A DNA stretch of 62,142 nucleotides, taken from positions 1-62,142 of the forward strand of contig PEAD01000017.1 in assembly GCA_002753335.1 (NCBI GenBank), written 5' to 3'. This stretch comes from Nitrospirae bacterium MYbin3 (lineage in GTDB: Bacteria > Nitrospirota > Thermodesulfovibrionia > Thermodesulfovibrionales > Dissulfurispiraceae). Below the pieces are notes generated by a model. The model was not told where the DNA came from. It was given only the letters and a program-made list of their open reading frames with translations, and searched no databases. This document shows, piece by piece, positions 25,053 to 32,865 of the stretch (positions within the stretch are counted from its first letter, which is position 1; each line of letters starts with the position of its first letter). The position numbers and the translations under genes are program-made.

Positions 25053-25558
25053 ACACTGATTATAATTATACGTTTTACATTTAGGTATATGGTGACTTTT
25101 TCTTATGCTATGAGATGAGAAACAATTCTGTCAAAACTTTGATATTGGCAGTGCGTATAAAGTGCATATGACTATGTAACATCGACTATCCCTTTTAGTT
25201 CGCAACTTAGTATGTCTGCCGTATCACCTCTACAAATAGAATTCGCTCACATAATCTGATTATTGAGCGAGATTACCCTCGGTAATTCTTGCTTTTCTGG
25301 TAAGCGAGTTTTGCGAATTTGTAGACAGGCATTCGCATCCAAGCAGCAGGAGCCTGAACTCTATCCTTTCCACAGCTCATCAATCAATATTTCGGTTAAG
25401 CGTCAAAGAAACAGACTTTGCGAATTGCTTTCGAAAAATGATAAATGAGATAAAATATCTTGATGGACATTTTTGAGAATTACAGTAAAAAAGTTTTACA
25501 AGCAAACATCAACTGCTTGATCAGCCATTACCTGATAAATCAAATCCTGCTTTGCAGT
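25053..25558. other. 500-bp spacer with small hairpins, no gene supported
   Basis: No coding frame with family resemblance on either strand. A TATAAT-rich patch lies at 25059-25070 next to the caspase remnant. Two imperfect palindromes are at 25244-25286. The remainder is AT-rich and probably eroded. Confidence 0.5.
25244..25286. repeat. two adjacent stem-loops
   Basis: CGCTCA-C-ATAATC-T-GATTAT-TGAGCG (25244-25269) pairs over 12 bp with one bulged C. ATTACC-CTC-GGTAAT (25272-25286) pairs over 6 bp. They are not followed by a T-run on the plus strand. Role unknown. Confidence 0.5.
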
Positions 25559-26611
25559 TCAGCTCCCGTAAGGCACAGAAATTATCTGAGAGTTCTTGAT
25601 AAGGAACGAGAGAGAGCGTTCCTTTTTTTCTATAGACATGCATTTGTCTTCTATGCAGACTTTGGTATTAGGGAACACATCGCCGGTTATCGAAATTCTC
25701 TTTACCGCGAGGCTGAGGTCGATTTCCCTGGTCATTTCTTCTCTGTCGCGTAGCAGATATTCAAGCTCATCTTCGATTTCTTTCAGCTTTCTCTGTCCGG
25801 CAAGAAGATCTCTTTTTTTGTCGGGAGGCACGTTGTAAATAGCCGGGCCTAATTTTTTTATTGTTGCTGCTATGTTTTGCAGCCCATCTTTGGCCTTTTC
25901 GAATTTAGCTATGCGGTTGTCAAGGTCTTCCCGTTTTTTCAGCAGAGCCAAGTGTTCTATAGGTTTGACAAAAATGGAGCAGCCAATATTATCCTCTCCA
26001 GCCACACAATTGCGGATATTGACGCGTGATTCGCTTACTATATCTACCGCGGTTGCAGAGCCCTTAAGGTTTACCTCTCCGGCTGCGGTTATCGAGGAGT
26101 TCCAGACATCTAAAGCGGTTGAAACTTCACCGCTTGCCCTGATTTCCACAAAGCATATCTTATTTGCTGAACTGCCCTGAATGGTTACATCACCCATGGT
26201 GGATATTTTTACCGGTTTTTCGGCAGTGCCTATGATCGAGCCTTTAATCGATATATTCCCGGTCAGGTTTTCTAGTGAACAGCCCTCTACAACATCGCAA
26301 GAAAAGACAATCGTTTCTCCTGCCTTTATTTTTATTCCGGGCTGCACTCCGCCATGCACTTCGACCCTGCCTTCAAAATCAATATCCTCTTTCAGCTGGT
26401 AAAGCTCAAAGACCTCTCCGGGAGCTCCTCTGTAGCCTTTTGGAACCTGTATTAATACGTAGCTCAAGTCTTTGCTCTTGAGCCTGAAAATAGTATCTTT
26501 GTCCAGCACAAAGCCTTCGGTTACGAGAGGGAACATACCCTTGCCCGGCTCGTAAATGTCGGTGCCAACTATCATGCCAGCCTTGAGGTCTTTTAAAAGG
26601 ACTCTTTTCAT
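25559..26611 (-). CDS. FapA/DUF342 family polymer-binding-like protein
   Basis: 350 aa. A short N-terminal domain (LKDLKAGMIVGTDIY...VLDKDTIFRL, the segment often seen before HD-GYP domains) is followed by a right-handed beta-helix with Gly/Val-rich rungs (about 85-220). A coiled coil (about 225-300) and a C-terminal beta segment follow. This is the layout of FapA/DUF342 proteins, which affect cell-surface or polymer-associated processes in several bacteria. It ends an operon-like run starting with the parvulin lipoprotein (10 nt gap). Exact role unknown. Confidence 0.78.
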   Translation of the reverse strand: MKRVLLKDLKAGMIVGTDIYEPGKGMFPLVTEGFVLDKDTIFRLKSKDLSYVLIQVPKGYRGAPGEVFELYQLKEDIDFEGRVEVHGGVQPGIKIKAGETIVFSCDVVEGCSLENLTGNISIKGSIIGTAEKPVKISTMGDVTIQGSSANKICFVEIRASGEVSTALDVWNSSITAAGEVNLKGSATAVDIVSESRVNIRNCVAGEDNIGCSIFVKPIEHLALLKKREDLDNRIAKFEKAKDGLQNIAATIKKLGPAIYNVPPDKKRDLLAGQRKLKEIEDELEYLLRDREEMTREIDLSLAVKRISITGDVFPNTKVCIEDKCMSIEKKERSLSFLIKNSQIISVPYGS

Positions 26612-26621
26612 CTAAGGGTTT

Positions 26622-27518
26622 CTACTTTGCCTTTTCCTGTTTTTGCTCTTTTGTCTGCTGCTTGCCCGAATCTCCTGACATCATTTTTGCTATAGCCTCT
26701 TTGTTTATCTCTATTTTATACGATTTCTTCAGATTTTCCCTGAATTTTTCGAAGTGGTCCTGCTCTTTTTCACGCGAAAGACCCTGAATGATTATCTCTT
26801 TTATCTTTTCAAAGTCTTCAGGTGTGCCTTTGACATCGGTCAGCTTGAAGATATGTATGCCGTTGTTCAGCTTAACCGGAGCGCCCACCTGACCTTTTTT
26901 GAGTCTGAAGGCAACGGCCTCTATTTCTTTGCGGAGTTCGCCTTTTTTAACTATGCCGATATCTCCGCCTGCCTTTGCCGAAGCCTTTTCTATCGACATG
27001 GAGGAGGCTATCTTGGCAAAATCCTCACCTTTTTGCAGGCGCTCGTAAACTTTTTGCGCATCGCTTTCACTCTTTACAACAATCTGGCTGAGCCTTACCT
27101 GATTCCTTCTTATGAAGTCATCCTTGTTTTTATCGTAGTACTCTTTGGCCTCTTTTTCGGTTACCTTGGCAGCAGTCTTCATCTCTTCGTCAAGCAGCTG
27201 CTTAATCAGTGTGTTCTTTTTCAGAGTCTCGATTTTTTTCTCAAAATCCTTTGTCTTATCGAGGCCGCGTTTTTTCGCCTCCCAGTAAAAGATCTCTTTC
27301 TGCACAATTTCATCAACAAGCCTTGTTGCACCATCACTGCCCCCGAAGAATTCTGCCGCAAGCTCAGGCGGCAGATAACTCATTTCGGTCTTAATATCCT
27401 CTTTCGTAATAACGGTATCGTTTATCTTTGCGATATACTCGCCCTTCTGGTCTCCTCCTTTTGAACAGGAAACCACGAACAGCAGAGCAAGTATCAGCAT
27501 CAAGAACCTTATCATCAA
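26622..27518 (-). CDS. SurA/PrsA-like peptidyl-prolyl isomerase lipoprotein
   Basis: 298 aa. Lipoprotein signal with lipobox VVSC (Cys18). A SurA-N-like helical chaperone region (about 28-150) precedes a parvulin domain (about 155-245) with VRLSQIVVKSE, GGDIGIVKKGEL and NGIHIFKL. A Lys-rich tail ends the protein. It should help fold exported or outer-membrane proteins in the periplasm. Good ribosome site (GGAG) before the ATG. Confidence 0.92.
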   Translation of the reverse strand: MMIRFLMLILALLFVVSCSKGGDQKGEYIAKINDTVITKEDIKTEMSYLPPELAAEFFGGSDGATRLVDEIVQKEIFYWEAKKRGLDKTKDFEKKIETLKKNTLIKQLLDEEMKTAAKVTEKEAKEYYDKNKDDFIRRNQVRLSQIVVKSESDAQKVYERLQKGEDFAKIASSMSIEKASAKAGGDIGIVKKGELRKEIEAVAFRLKKGQVGAPVKLNNGIHIFKLTDVKGTPEDFEKIKEIIIQGLSREKEQDHFEKFRENLKKSYKIEINKEAIAKMMSGDSGKQQTKEQKQEKAK

Positions 27519-27577
27519 ATATTCTCCTTTTGTAATTTTAAGATAGGTATTAAAATAACATATTTACGAATTAAATT

Positions 27578-28798
27578 TCAGACCTGCATGCTCGTATTTC
27601 TGAGGCGCTTGGCCATCTCTTTGAGAAAAGAAAGCACGAGCTTGGGATCCTCATGGAGCAGAAACTCAAAGTTGTTCTTGTTTATAAAGATTATCTGCGT
27701 GTTGTCTTCTGTTGCTATCGCGTTGGCGGTCCTCGGAATTTCGAGCAGCATCGCCATCTCTCCGAAATATTCCCCTTTGCTCACGGTTTTCAATACATGT
27801 TCGCCTTTTCTCACAGTTACTGCACCGGACAGCACCTGAAACATATTTTCGCCTTTTTCGCCTTCCTTGAAGATAAAGTCGTTTGCAGTATAGGTTTTTA
27901 CGAACCTGTCGAGTATGATTTTGTGAAAACTTTGCGGTACTTTGCCGCCAAGCAAAAGCTTTTTAATCATTAGTGTTTCACGCTTTCTGGTGGCGGCCAT
28001 CACCTCGGCCACGAAAAGCAAGACAGCTACAGTGTAATAGACCCAGATTATCAGTATGAATATCGCTTTAAGTGAGCCGAACGCAAAGCCGTAGGTCGGG
28101 TTGTATTTCAGAAACAGCGAGAACAGCGGCCGTATGATAGACCATAGCAGCGCGGTCAGCACAGAGCCTGTGATTATGTTGGCAAGCTCGAGCTTGACCG
28201 GAACAAATGCCAGAAAGAAAAAATATACGAATACGACCGTTATGATAATAGGCGCGACCGCATTGCTGATTTTCATGAAGAAGGGAAGTTCTTTTAAAAA
28301 TATGTCTACCGACATATCGTAGGCAATGCTGCTCAATACCAAAAAAGTGAAAAGTATGAGTATCACGAGTACAGCCGTGCCATCTCTGAGCGTGGCTTTG
28401 TAGAACGAAATCTCCGAATCTACCCGGAAGATTTTCGAGAATGAATTCCTAAGCGCGCTCGTCAGCGGAGTTATCGACCAGAACAGGGTGATTATGCTCA
28501 CGGTTCCCCAGATTCTTTTGTATTTCGAGAGAGAATGTAGCTCTTTTATTATGACTTTGCTGAACTCCGGAAACATTTCTGCTGCGAGGTCTTCGATAAG
28601 CTTTAAGGCAGCTGCCGAAGATGTTATGTAGTTGCTGAGGATATAAATTACGAGCAGCAGCAAAGGAATCAGAGAGAAAAAACCGTAATAGGCAAGGGCT
28701 GCTGAAGAGTCTAGGCTGTTATTCCTCCGAAATGATATAGCCGACTCTTTGAGGACGAGCAGAGGAAAGGTTAGTTTTTCCCTGAGGCGGTTGAGCAT
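27578..28798 (-). CDS. YihY/BrkB membrane protein fused to a cyclic-nucleotide-binding domain
   Basis: 406 aa. Residues 1-265 are the six-helix YihY/UPF0761 membrane domain (SLDSSAALAYYGFFSLIPLLL near the start, LLFVAEVMAA at its end). Residues about 285-402 form a CAP-type cyclic-nucleotide-binding fold. That fold's binding cassette, GEYFGEMAMLLEIPRT, keeps the Glu and Arg that contact the ligand phosphate. YihY proteins are often mis-annotated as ribonuclease BN; their function is uncertain. The fusion suggests a membrane protein gated by cAMP or cGMP. It overlaps the TPR lipoprotein gene upstream by 28 nt. A class III cyclase is encoded in the same window. Confidence 0.9.
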   Translation of the reverse strand: MLNRLREKLTFPLLVLKESAISFRRNNSLDSSAALAYYGFFSLIPLLLLVIYILSNYITSSAAALKLIEDLAAEMFPEFSKVIIKELHSLSKYKRIWGTVSIITLFWSITPLTSALRNSFSKIFRVDSEISFYKATLRDGTAVLVILILFTFLVLSSIAYDMSVDIFLKELPFFMKISNAVAPIIITVVFVYFFFLAFVPVKLELANIITGSVLTALLWSIIRPLFSLFLKYNPTYGFAFGSLKAIFILIIWVYYTVAVLLFVAEVMAATRKRETLMIKKLLLGGKVPQSFHKIILDRFVKTYTANDFIFKEGEKGENMFQVLSGAVTVRKGEHVLKTVSKGEYFGEMAMLLEIPRTANAIATEDNTQIIFINKNNFEFLLHEDPKLVLSFLKEMAKRLRNTSMQV

Positions 28799-29649
28799 TG
28801 AGTTATGAGCTGTTTGATTTCATCGGCCCCTGAAGCATCTCCTGAAGAATCTGAAACTGTGAGGGCACGCTTAAGGAACTCGATTCCTGCTTCGGTATTT
28901 TTTTGCGCGCAGTGGGTCTTGCCGATGCCTGTGAGATCTGTTTTTATTTTTGCGCTAAGCCCTGCTGCTTTGTCCGAAGCGAGTGCCTCTTCAAACAATT
29001 TGCGAGCTTCCGCATAGGCCCCTGCTGCAAGTCTGCATTCGGCAAGTATGCGCAGTGAGTTTGCCGATTCTTCAGCATTGCTTTGTGAGCGGTTGATATT
29101 CAGCGCATCAGAGGCGTATGAAGATGCGTTTGCATAATCGCTTCTGATGAGAGCGATTCGGGCTTTTAAATTTATTATTTTTCCGGCGGCATTGCATTTT
29201 CTGTCTTTGCAGCGCGCCAATGCATTATCCGACCATTGGGTTGTCTTTTCATGATCTTTAGAATCAAGGGAGAGTAAGCTTTTAACAAAGGCGGCCTCTA
29301 TGGCGTACTGTTCATTATAGAGTTTTGAGTTCACGCCAAGCAGCTCGTCAAGCGCCTTGTGGGCCTTTTCCGGTTCTGACATCTTGCGGTAGGCCTGTGA
29401 AAGGTTTATAAGTTCGGTTGCAACGCCGTCGGCATTGTCTAGCGAACGGTTTATTCTCAGCGCTTCGGCGTAAAGCGAAGCTGCTTTAGAGTAGTTGCCT
29501 TTTCTGAAATCTGCCTGTGCCTTCAGATTGAGCGCTGTTGCAAGACTCTGCTTTTCCGAGACCTGCATAGGCGCAGACCCGCATCCCGATTGAAACGCGA
29601 TAAGGCAAAGCATGAACAGAATAAATATTGTCTTTTTCGTATTAGTCAT
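28771..29649 (-). CDS. TPR-repeat lipoprotein
   Basis: 292 aa. Lipoprotein signal with lipobox QSGC (Cys23), then about five to six tetratricopeptide-like helical repeats (from about 40 to 280) with A..y..Al...r...d patterns. Lies between mlaD (8-nt overlap) and the YihY fusion (28-nt overlap). It therefore belongs to the Mla operon and may be an outer-membrane-facing partner taking the place of MlaC/MlaA (inference). Confidence 0.82.
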   Translation of the reverse strand: MTNTKKTIFILFMLCLIAFQSGCGSAPMQVSEKQSLATALNLKAQADFRKGNYSKAASLYAEALRINRSLDNADGVATELINLSQAYRKMSEPEKAHKALDELLGVNSKLYNEQYAIEAAFVKSLLSLDSKDHEKTTQWSDNALARCKDRKCNAAGKIINLKARIALIRSDYANASSYASDALNINRSQSNAEESANSLRILAECRLAAGAYAEARKLFEEALASDKAAGLSAKIKTDLTGIGKTHCAQKNTEAGIEFLKRALTVSDSSGDASGADEIKQLITQCSTASGKN

Positions 29650-30598
29650 GGCTATCTATCGGAAGAAGTTTTCCTTCAGGGTTTTTTATGTACGACCTTA
29701 TAGGCCATATTTTTTTGACCGAACCCGTAATTTCTGTAGTGTCATCAGCTATTTCTTTGCCCTTGTCCATAAGGGGAGGTATTGACGGTGCTGATTTTTC
29801 GACCGCCTTCTTTATCTCTTCGGTGGTTTTTTGAATATTGTCAAGGCTCTTGCCCACCTTTTCGGTTATGCCGGGCATGTCGCTGTCCACTTTTTTAATT
29901 ATTCCGTTTATGTCCTCAACAGTTTTATGTGTGGAGTCCAGAACCTTGCTTATCTTTTGGGATGTATCGTTTATAGTCTTGTCCGAACTCTGAATAAGTG
30001 CGTTCACTTTTTTGCCGGTTAATGAGAGATCGTCCGAAAGGGTTTTCACATTTCTTAGAGTTGCCTTTATGTCACCGGACGGATCATTTACATACTGCAC
30101 GATGTTTCTCAGCTCGAGGATCACCGGCTTCAGTTCATTTTTCAGCTCCTCGATCATTTCACTTATCCCACGGTCGCGGCCAAAAGGGATATTGCTGCTC
30201 TCCTCCATAGGCTTTGCCTGCGCCGAGCCGGGCTGAATCTCTATAATGCTGTCGCCTATCATCCCTTCTTTTGAAAGTTTTGCAGTAGAGTCGGTTTTTA
30301 TCCATTTCATATATTTCTTGTTTATTGACAGCGTTACTTTGACTTTGGCCACATCGTCAAGCTCCATTTTTCTGATCTTGCCGATTTTAAAGCCGCTGAG
30401 CTTTACCGCCATGCCTTCGCTTATGCCCTGTCCGCCTTCGGCGATGAAAAAGATTGTGGTTTTGGGGGTGAAGGCGTCATGCTGTATGCCTATGAAAATT
30501 ATAATCGCCACTGTTCCCAGCGCCGCTATCATGAAGAACAGGCCGATCTTCTTTTCGATATTTACAAATCTCTTGTCCCCGTCTCTGAGGATGCTCAT
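29642..30598 (-). CDS. mlaD: MlaD-type MCE-domain lipid-transport protein
   Basis: 318 aa. One N-terminal membrane helix (about 16-36) anchors a periplasmic MCE domain (about 45-125: FIAEGGQGISEGMAVKLSGF then GKI). A long alpha-helical region (about 155-290) rich in T/K/D/I heptads follows and probably forms a needle or tube. MCE proteins form a hexamer on the MlaFE transporter and move phospholipids between membranes. Overlaps the ATPase-like gene by 4 nt. Confidence 0.92.
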   Translation of the reverse strand: MSILRDGDKRFVNIEKKIGLFFMIAALGTVAIIIFIGIQHDAFTPKTTIFFIAEGGQGISEGMAVKLSGFKIGKIRKMELDDVAKVKVTLSINKKYMKWIKTDSTAKLSKEGMIGDSIIEIQPGSAQAKPMEESSNIPFGRDRGISEMIEELKNELKPVILELRNIVQYVNDPSGDIKATLRNVKTLSDDLSLTGKKVNALIQSSDKTINDTSQKISKVLDSTHKTVEDINGIIKKVDSDMPGITEKVGKSLDNIQKTTEEIKKAVEKSAPSIPPLMDKGKEIADDTTEITGSVKKIWPIRSYIKNPEGKLLPIDSHD

Positions 30599-31272
30599 AA
30601 ACTCTCCTTAAGCTCCGGTCCTGACTGCCTGAGAACAATATCTGCAGACACCTTGCGTATCGAATGCTCGTCCGAAGTCAGGTAAATAGATATCCTTTCG
30701 GTATTTTCTTTATGAAACTCTATGGTCATATTTGACATCCCATTCTGTATTTCGGGGCTTAACCCCTCAAATATCGAGTCGTAAATAATAATATTGGGAT
30801 CAGAAATAAAAGCCCTGACAGCCCCTACAAGCCTTTTTTCATGCGGACTCAAATGGCCCGGCAGCAGTTTCATCAGTTTTTCGATGCGCTCGATATCAGC
30901 GTCCGCACCGAGCAGTCCCCTTACAATCCTTATAATCCTGTCCTCAAGATCCTGAGGGTTGATGCCCTGATGGTACTCTATCGGCAGGGTTATATTTTCC
31001 CAGACCTTAAGGTTGCTTATAAGGCCGCCGCCGCTCAGCACAACAGCAGCTTTCTCGAAAAGTTTAATATATTCGTCTTCCGAAATGGAATATATTTCTT
31101 TTCCGAAGAGCAGCACCTCTCCTGAGTCGGGTTTATGAAGCCCTGTGATAATTTGCAGCAGCAGGTTCTTATGATCGTCCGACTCGGTAATTATTTTAAC
31201 CGCTTTGCCCGGCAACAATTCAAACGATATGTCCCTGAAGCCATGTGCACTGACATTTCTGATAGATATCAT
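30595..31272 (-). CDS. degenerate MlaF-like ABC subunit
   Basis: 225 aa, the place and length of MlaF, and clearly ABC-like (GLHKPDSGEVLLFGK at 44-58; GGGLISNLKVWENITLP at 81-97). However, the Walker A loop reads ITESDDHKN (28-36), keeping only Lys35. The signature LSGGQ is LSPHE (141-145). Walker B keeps Asp165 in IIIYDSIF, but the catalytic Glu is Ser166. It is therefore unlikely to hydrolyse ATP normally. The gene overlaps mlaE and mlaD by 4 nt each with an intact frame, so it looks retained, not decayed. It may be a structural pseudo-ATPase, or work with a second ATPase encoded elsewhere. Confidence 0.85.
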   Translation of the reverse strand: MISIRNVSAHGFRDISFELLPGKAVKIITESDDHKNLLLQIITGLHKPDSGEVLLFGKEIYSISEDEYIKLFEKAAVVLSGGGLISNLKVWENITLPIEYHQGINPQDLEDRIIRIVRGLLGADADIERIEKLMKLLPGHLSPHEKRLVGAVRAFISDPNIIIYDSIFEGLSPEIQNGMSNMTIEFHKENTERISIYLTSDEHSIRKVSADIVLRQSGPELKESL

Positions 31273-32051
31273 AGCAACGACGAGACCACTGTGATTATGC
31301 CGTCGGCTATGAATACTATGAACAGGCTCTGCATAACTGCGCGCGCAGCAGCCTGAGGTATCTCGGTCAGCGAGTTCCCGACATTCAGCCCCTGATAGCA
31401 GGATACGGCAGAGATTAAAAGCCCGAATACCAAGCTTTTGAAAAGCGAAACAGACACTTCATAAATGCTGAGGGCTGCGAATATCCCTTCTATATGCTGA
31501 AGCATAGGAAAGTCGAGGATAAGAGATGAAAGGGCTATGCCGCCTGCTATCGCTACGAACTGGAAATAGAAAGAGAGCACGAATATAGAAAGGGATATTC
31601 CTGCTATTCTCGGCACGATAAGGTAGTCGTAAGGGTTGATGCCCATCAGCTTAAGGTTGTCAACCTCTCCGGTTATCTTCATAGAGGCCAGTTCTGACGA
31701 GATCGCTGTACCGCTTCTCGTTATCACGATTATCGCAGAAAAAAGAGGCCCAAGTTCTTTAACGATTATCCAAAGTAGAATTTTGCCGGTAAGCAGAGCG
31801 TTTACCCCTACGATGCTCGTTATTTGCATGATGATTACGATTCCTATAAGCGCACCCATTATAGAAACCTTTCCGAGCGCTTCCATACCGGTGAAAAAAA
31901 TCTGCCTGAAAAGTACCCTTTTTACAGGCTCAAGCGACAGTACTTTGATTCTTCCGGTAAAGGTCAAAATTATTTCGATGTAGCCGCGGAGATAGCCGAT
32001 TTCATTCATCGTCTTCAGTCCGATTTTTTGTGCCAGATCAGTGCTGTTCAT
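31269..32051 (-). CDS. mlaE: MlaE-type lipid ABC transporter permease
   Basis: 260 aa, the usual length. Five to six membrane helices with the family's ELASMKITGEVDNL and LMGINPYDYLIVPR segments, which form the coupling helix region. It is the membrane channel of the Mla phospholipid transporter. Its start lies inside the 3' end of bioW (14-nt overlap); it overlaps the degenerate ATPase gene by 4 nt. Confidence 0.94.
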   Translation of the reverse strand: MNSTDLAQKIGLKTMNEIGYLRGYIEIILTFTGRIKVLSLEPVKRVLFRQIFFTGMEALGKVSIMGALIGIVIIMQITSIVGVNALLTGKILLWIIVKELGPLFSAIIVITRSGTAISSELASMKITGEVDNLKLMGINPYDYLIVPRIAGISLSIFVLSFYFQFVAIAGGIALSSLILDFPMLQHIEGIFAALSIYEVSVSLFKSLVFGLLISAVSCYQGLNVGNSLTEIPQAAARAVMQSLFIVFIADGIITVVSSLL

Positions 32052-32796
32052 TGGTTGATTTTATCATAACAGGGATCTTTTCGAGGTATTCTTTTATTAA
32101 TGCAATGTCCGAACCCGGCTTTGCGAAGAAGACGCGTCCTCCAGCCATCGAGCCTTTTTGTTTTATATTCTTTATCCTGATGTAACCGTCTCTATCGGAG
32201 GCAACATATCCGGTCGTGTAGTCAGGGTCATCTGATATGCATATTTCGGCAATTATAAGCGGGCATGACGCCACCTTTGAGGCGATTGCCAACGCTTCAA
32301 TTATAGTGGTTGATGAGCCTTTTAGTTTTTCTATACTGCGGGTTATGGCTGCCTTGGTTTTTGGTTCAATGCCGAGCATGGATGCTCTTATCCCGCGCTT
32401 TTTATCAGGTTCTAGCCTTTTGCCAGATTTTGCATTAATCACCGAAGCGCCGCGCATGGATGTCTTAGCCTCAAGAACACCGAAGGCTGATGAAGCAGCT
32501 TTGAGAGATATACCCATATTCAGAAGCAGCTTTAATGCGGTGTCTTTCGCCTGTTTTTGCGAACCACATTCGATTGTTGATATGGCTAATGGTTTAGCTT
32601 CGATTACTTCAGATAGAATCTCTTCTATCGTAATTACGATCCGGTCTACACTGCCTCGCGGATGGTGCAGGGCCCTTTCGGAATACTCCTTGACTACGCC
32701 GCCTATTGTTGATTTAGCATAAAGACCTTCGGCCCCGGATATATGTATATCAGCATCTGCAGCCTTTTGTGAGGCCCTCATTCTCACGCTCCACAT
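32038..32796 (-). CDS. bioW: 6-carboxyhexanoate-CoA ligase (pimeloyl-CoA synthetase)
   Basis: Activates pimelate with ATP and CoA, the BioW route into biotin. The chain follows BioW closely: WSVRMRAS at the start, HISGAE, HPRGSVD, MRGASVI, EALAIASKVAS, AEICISDDPDYTTGYVAS and GGRVFF. Length from the ATG at 32796 is 252 aa, normal for the family. A TTG five codons earlier overlaps a TATAAT and is not used. That -10 lies 6 nt before the ATG, so the message may be leaderless. No other bio gene is in the window, and the gene heads the Mla operon. Confidence 0.9.
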   Translation of the reverse strand: MWSVRMRASQKAADADIHISGAEGLYAKSTIGGVVKEYSERALHHPRGSVDRIVITIEEILSEVIEAKPLAISTIECGSQKQAKDTALKLLLNMGISLKAASSAFGVLEAKTSMRGASVINAKSGKRLEPDKKRGIRASMLGIEPKTKAAITRSIEKLKGSSTTIIEALAIASKVASCPLIIAEICISDDPDYTTGYVASDRDGYIRIKNIKQKGSMAGGRVFFAKPGSDIALIKEYLEKIPVMIKSTNEQH

Positions 32797-32817
32797 AAAG
32801 GGATTATACAATAGCTG

Positions 32818-32826
32818 TGATATAAT
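32818..32826 (+). promoter_or_regulatory. extended -10 promoter of moeA
   Basis: TGATATAAT is an extended -10 (TGn plus TATAAT at 32821-32826) with no good -35. It lies about 40 nt before the moeA ATG, which has a GGGAG ribosome site. Confidence 0.5.
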
Positions 32827-32865
32827 TAGTGCTCGTGTTGGTATGAAAATTATGGGAGCATTCAG

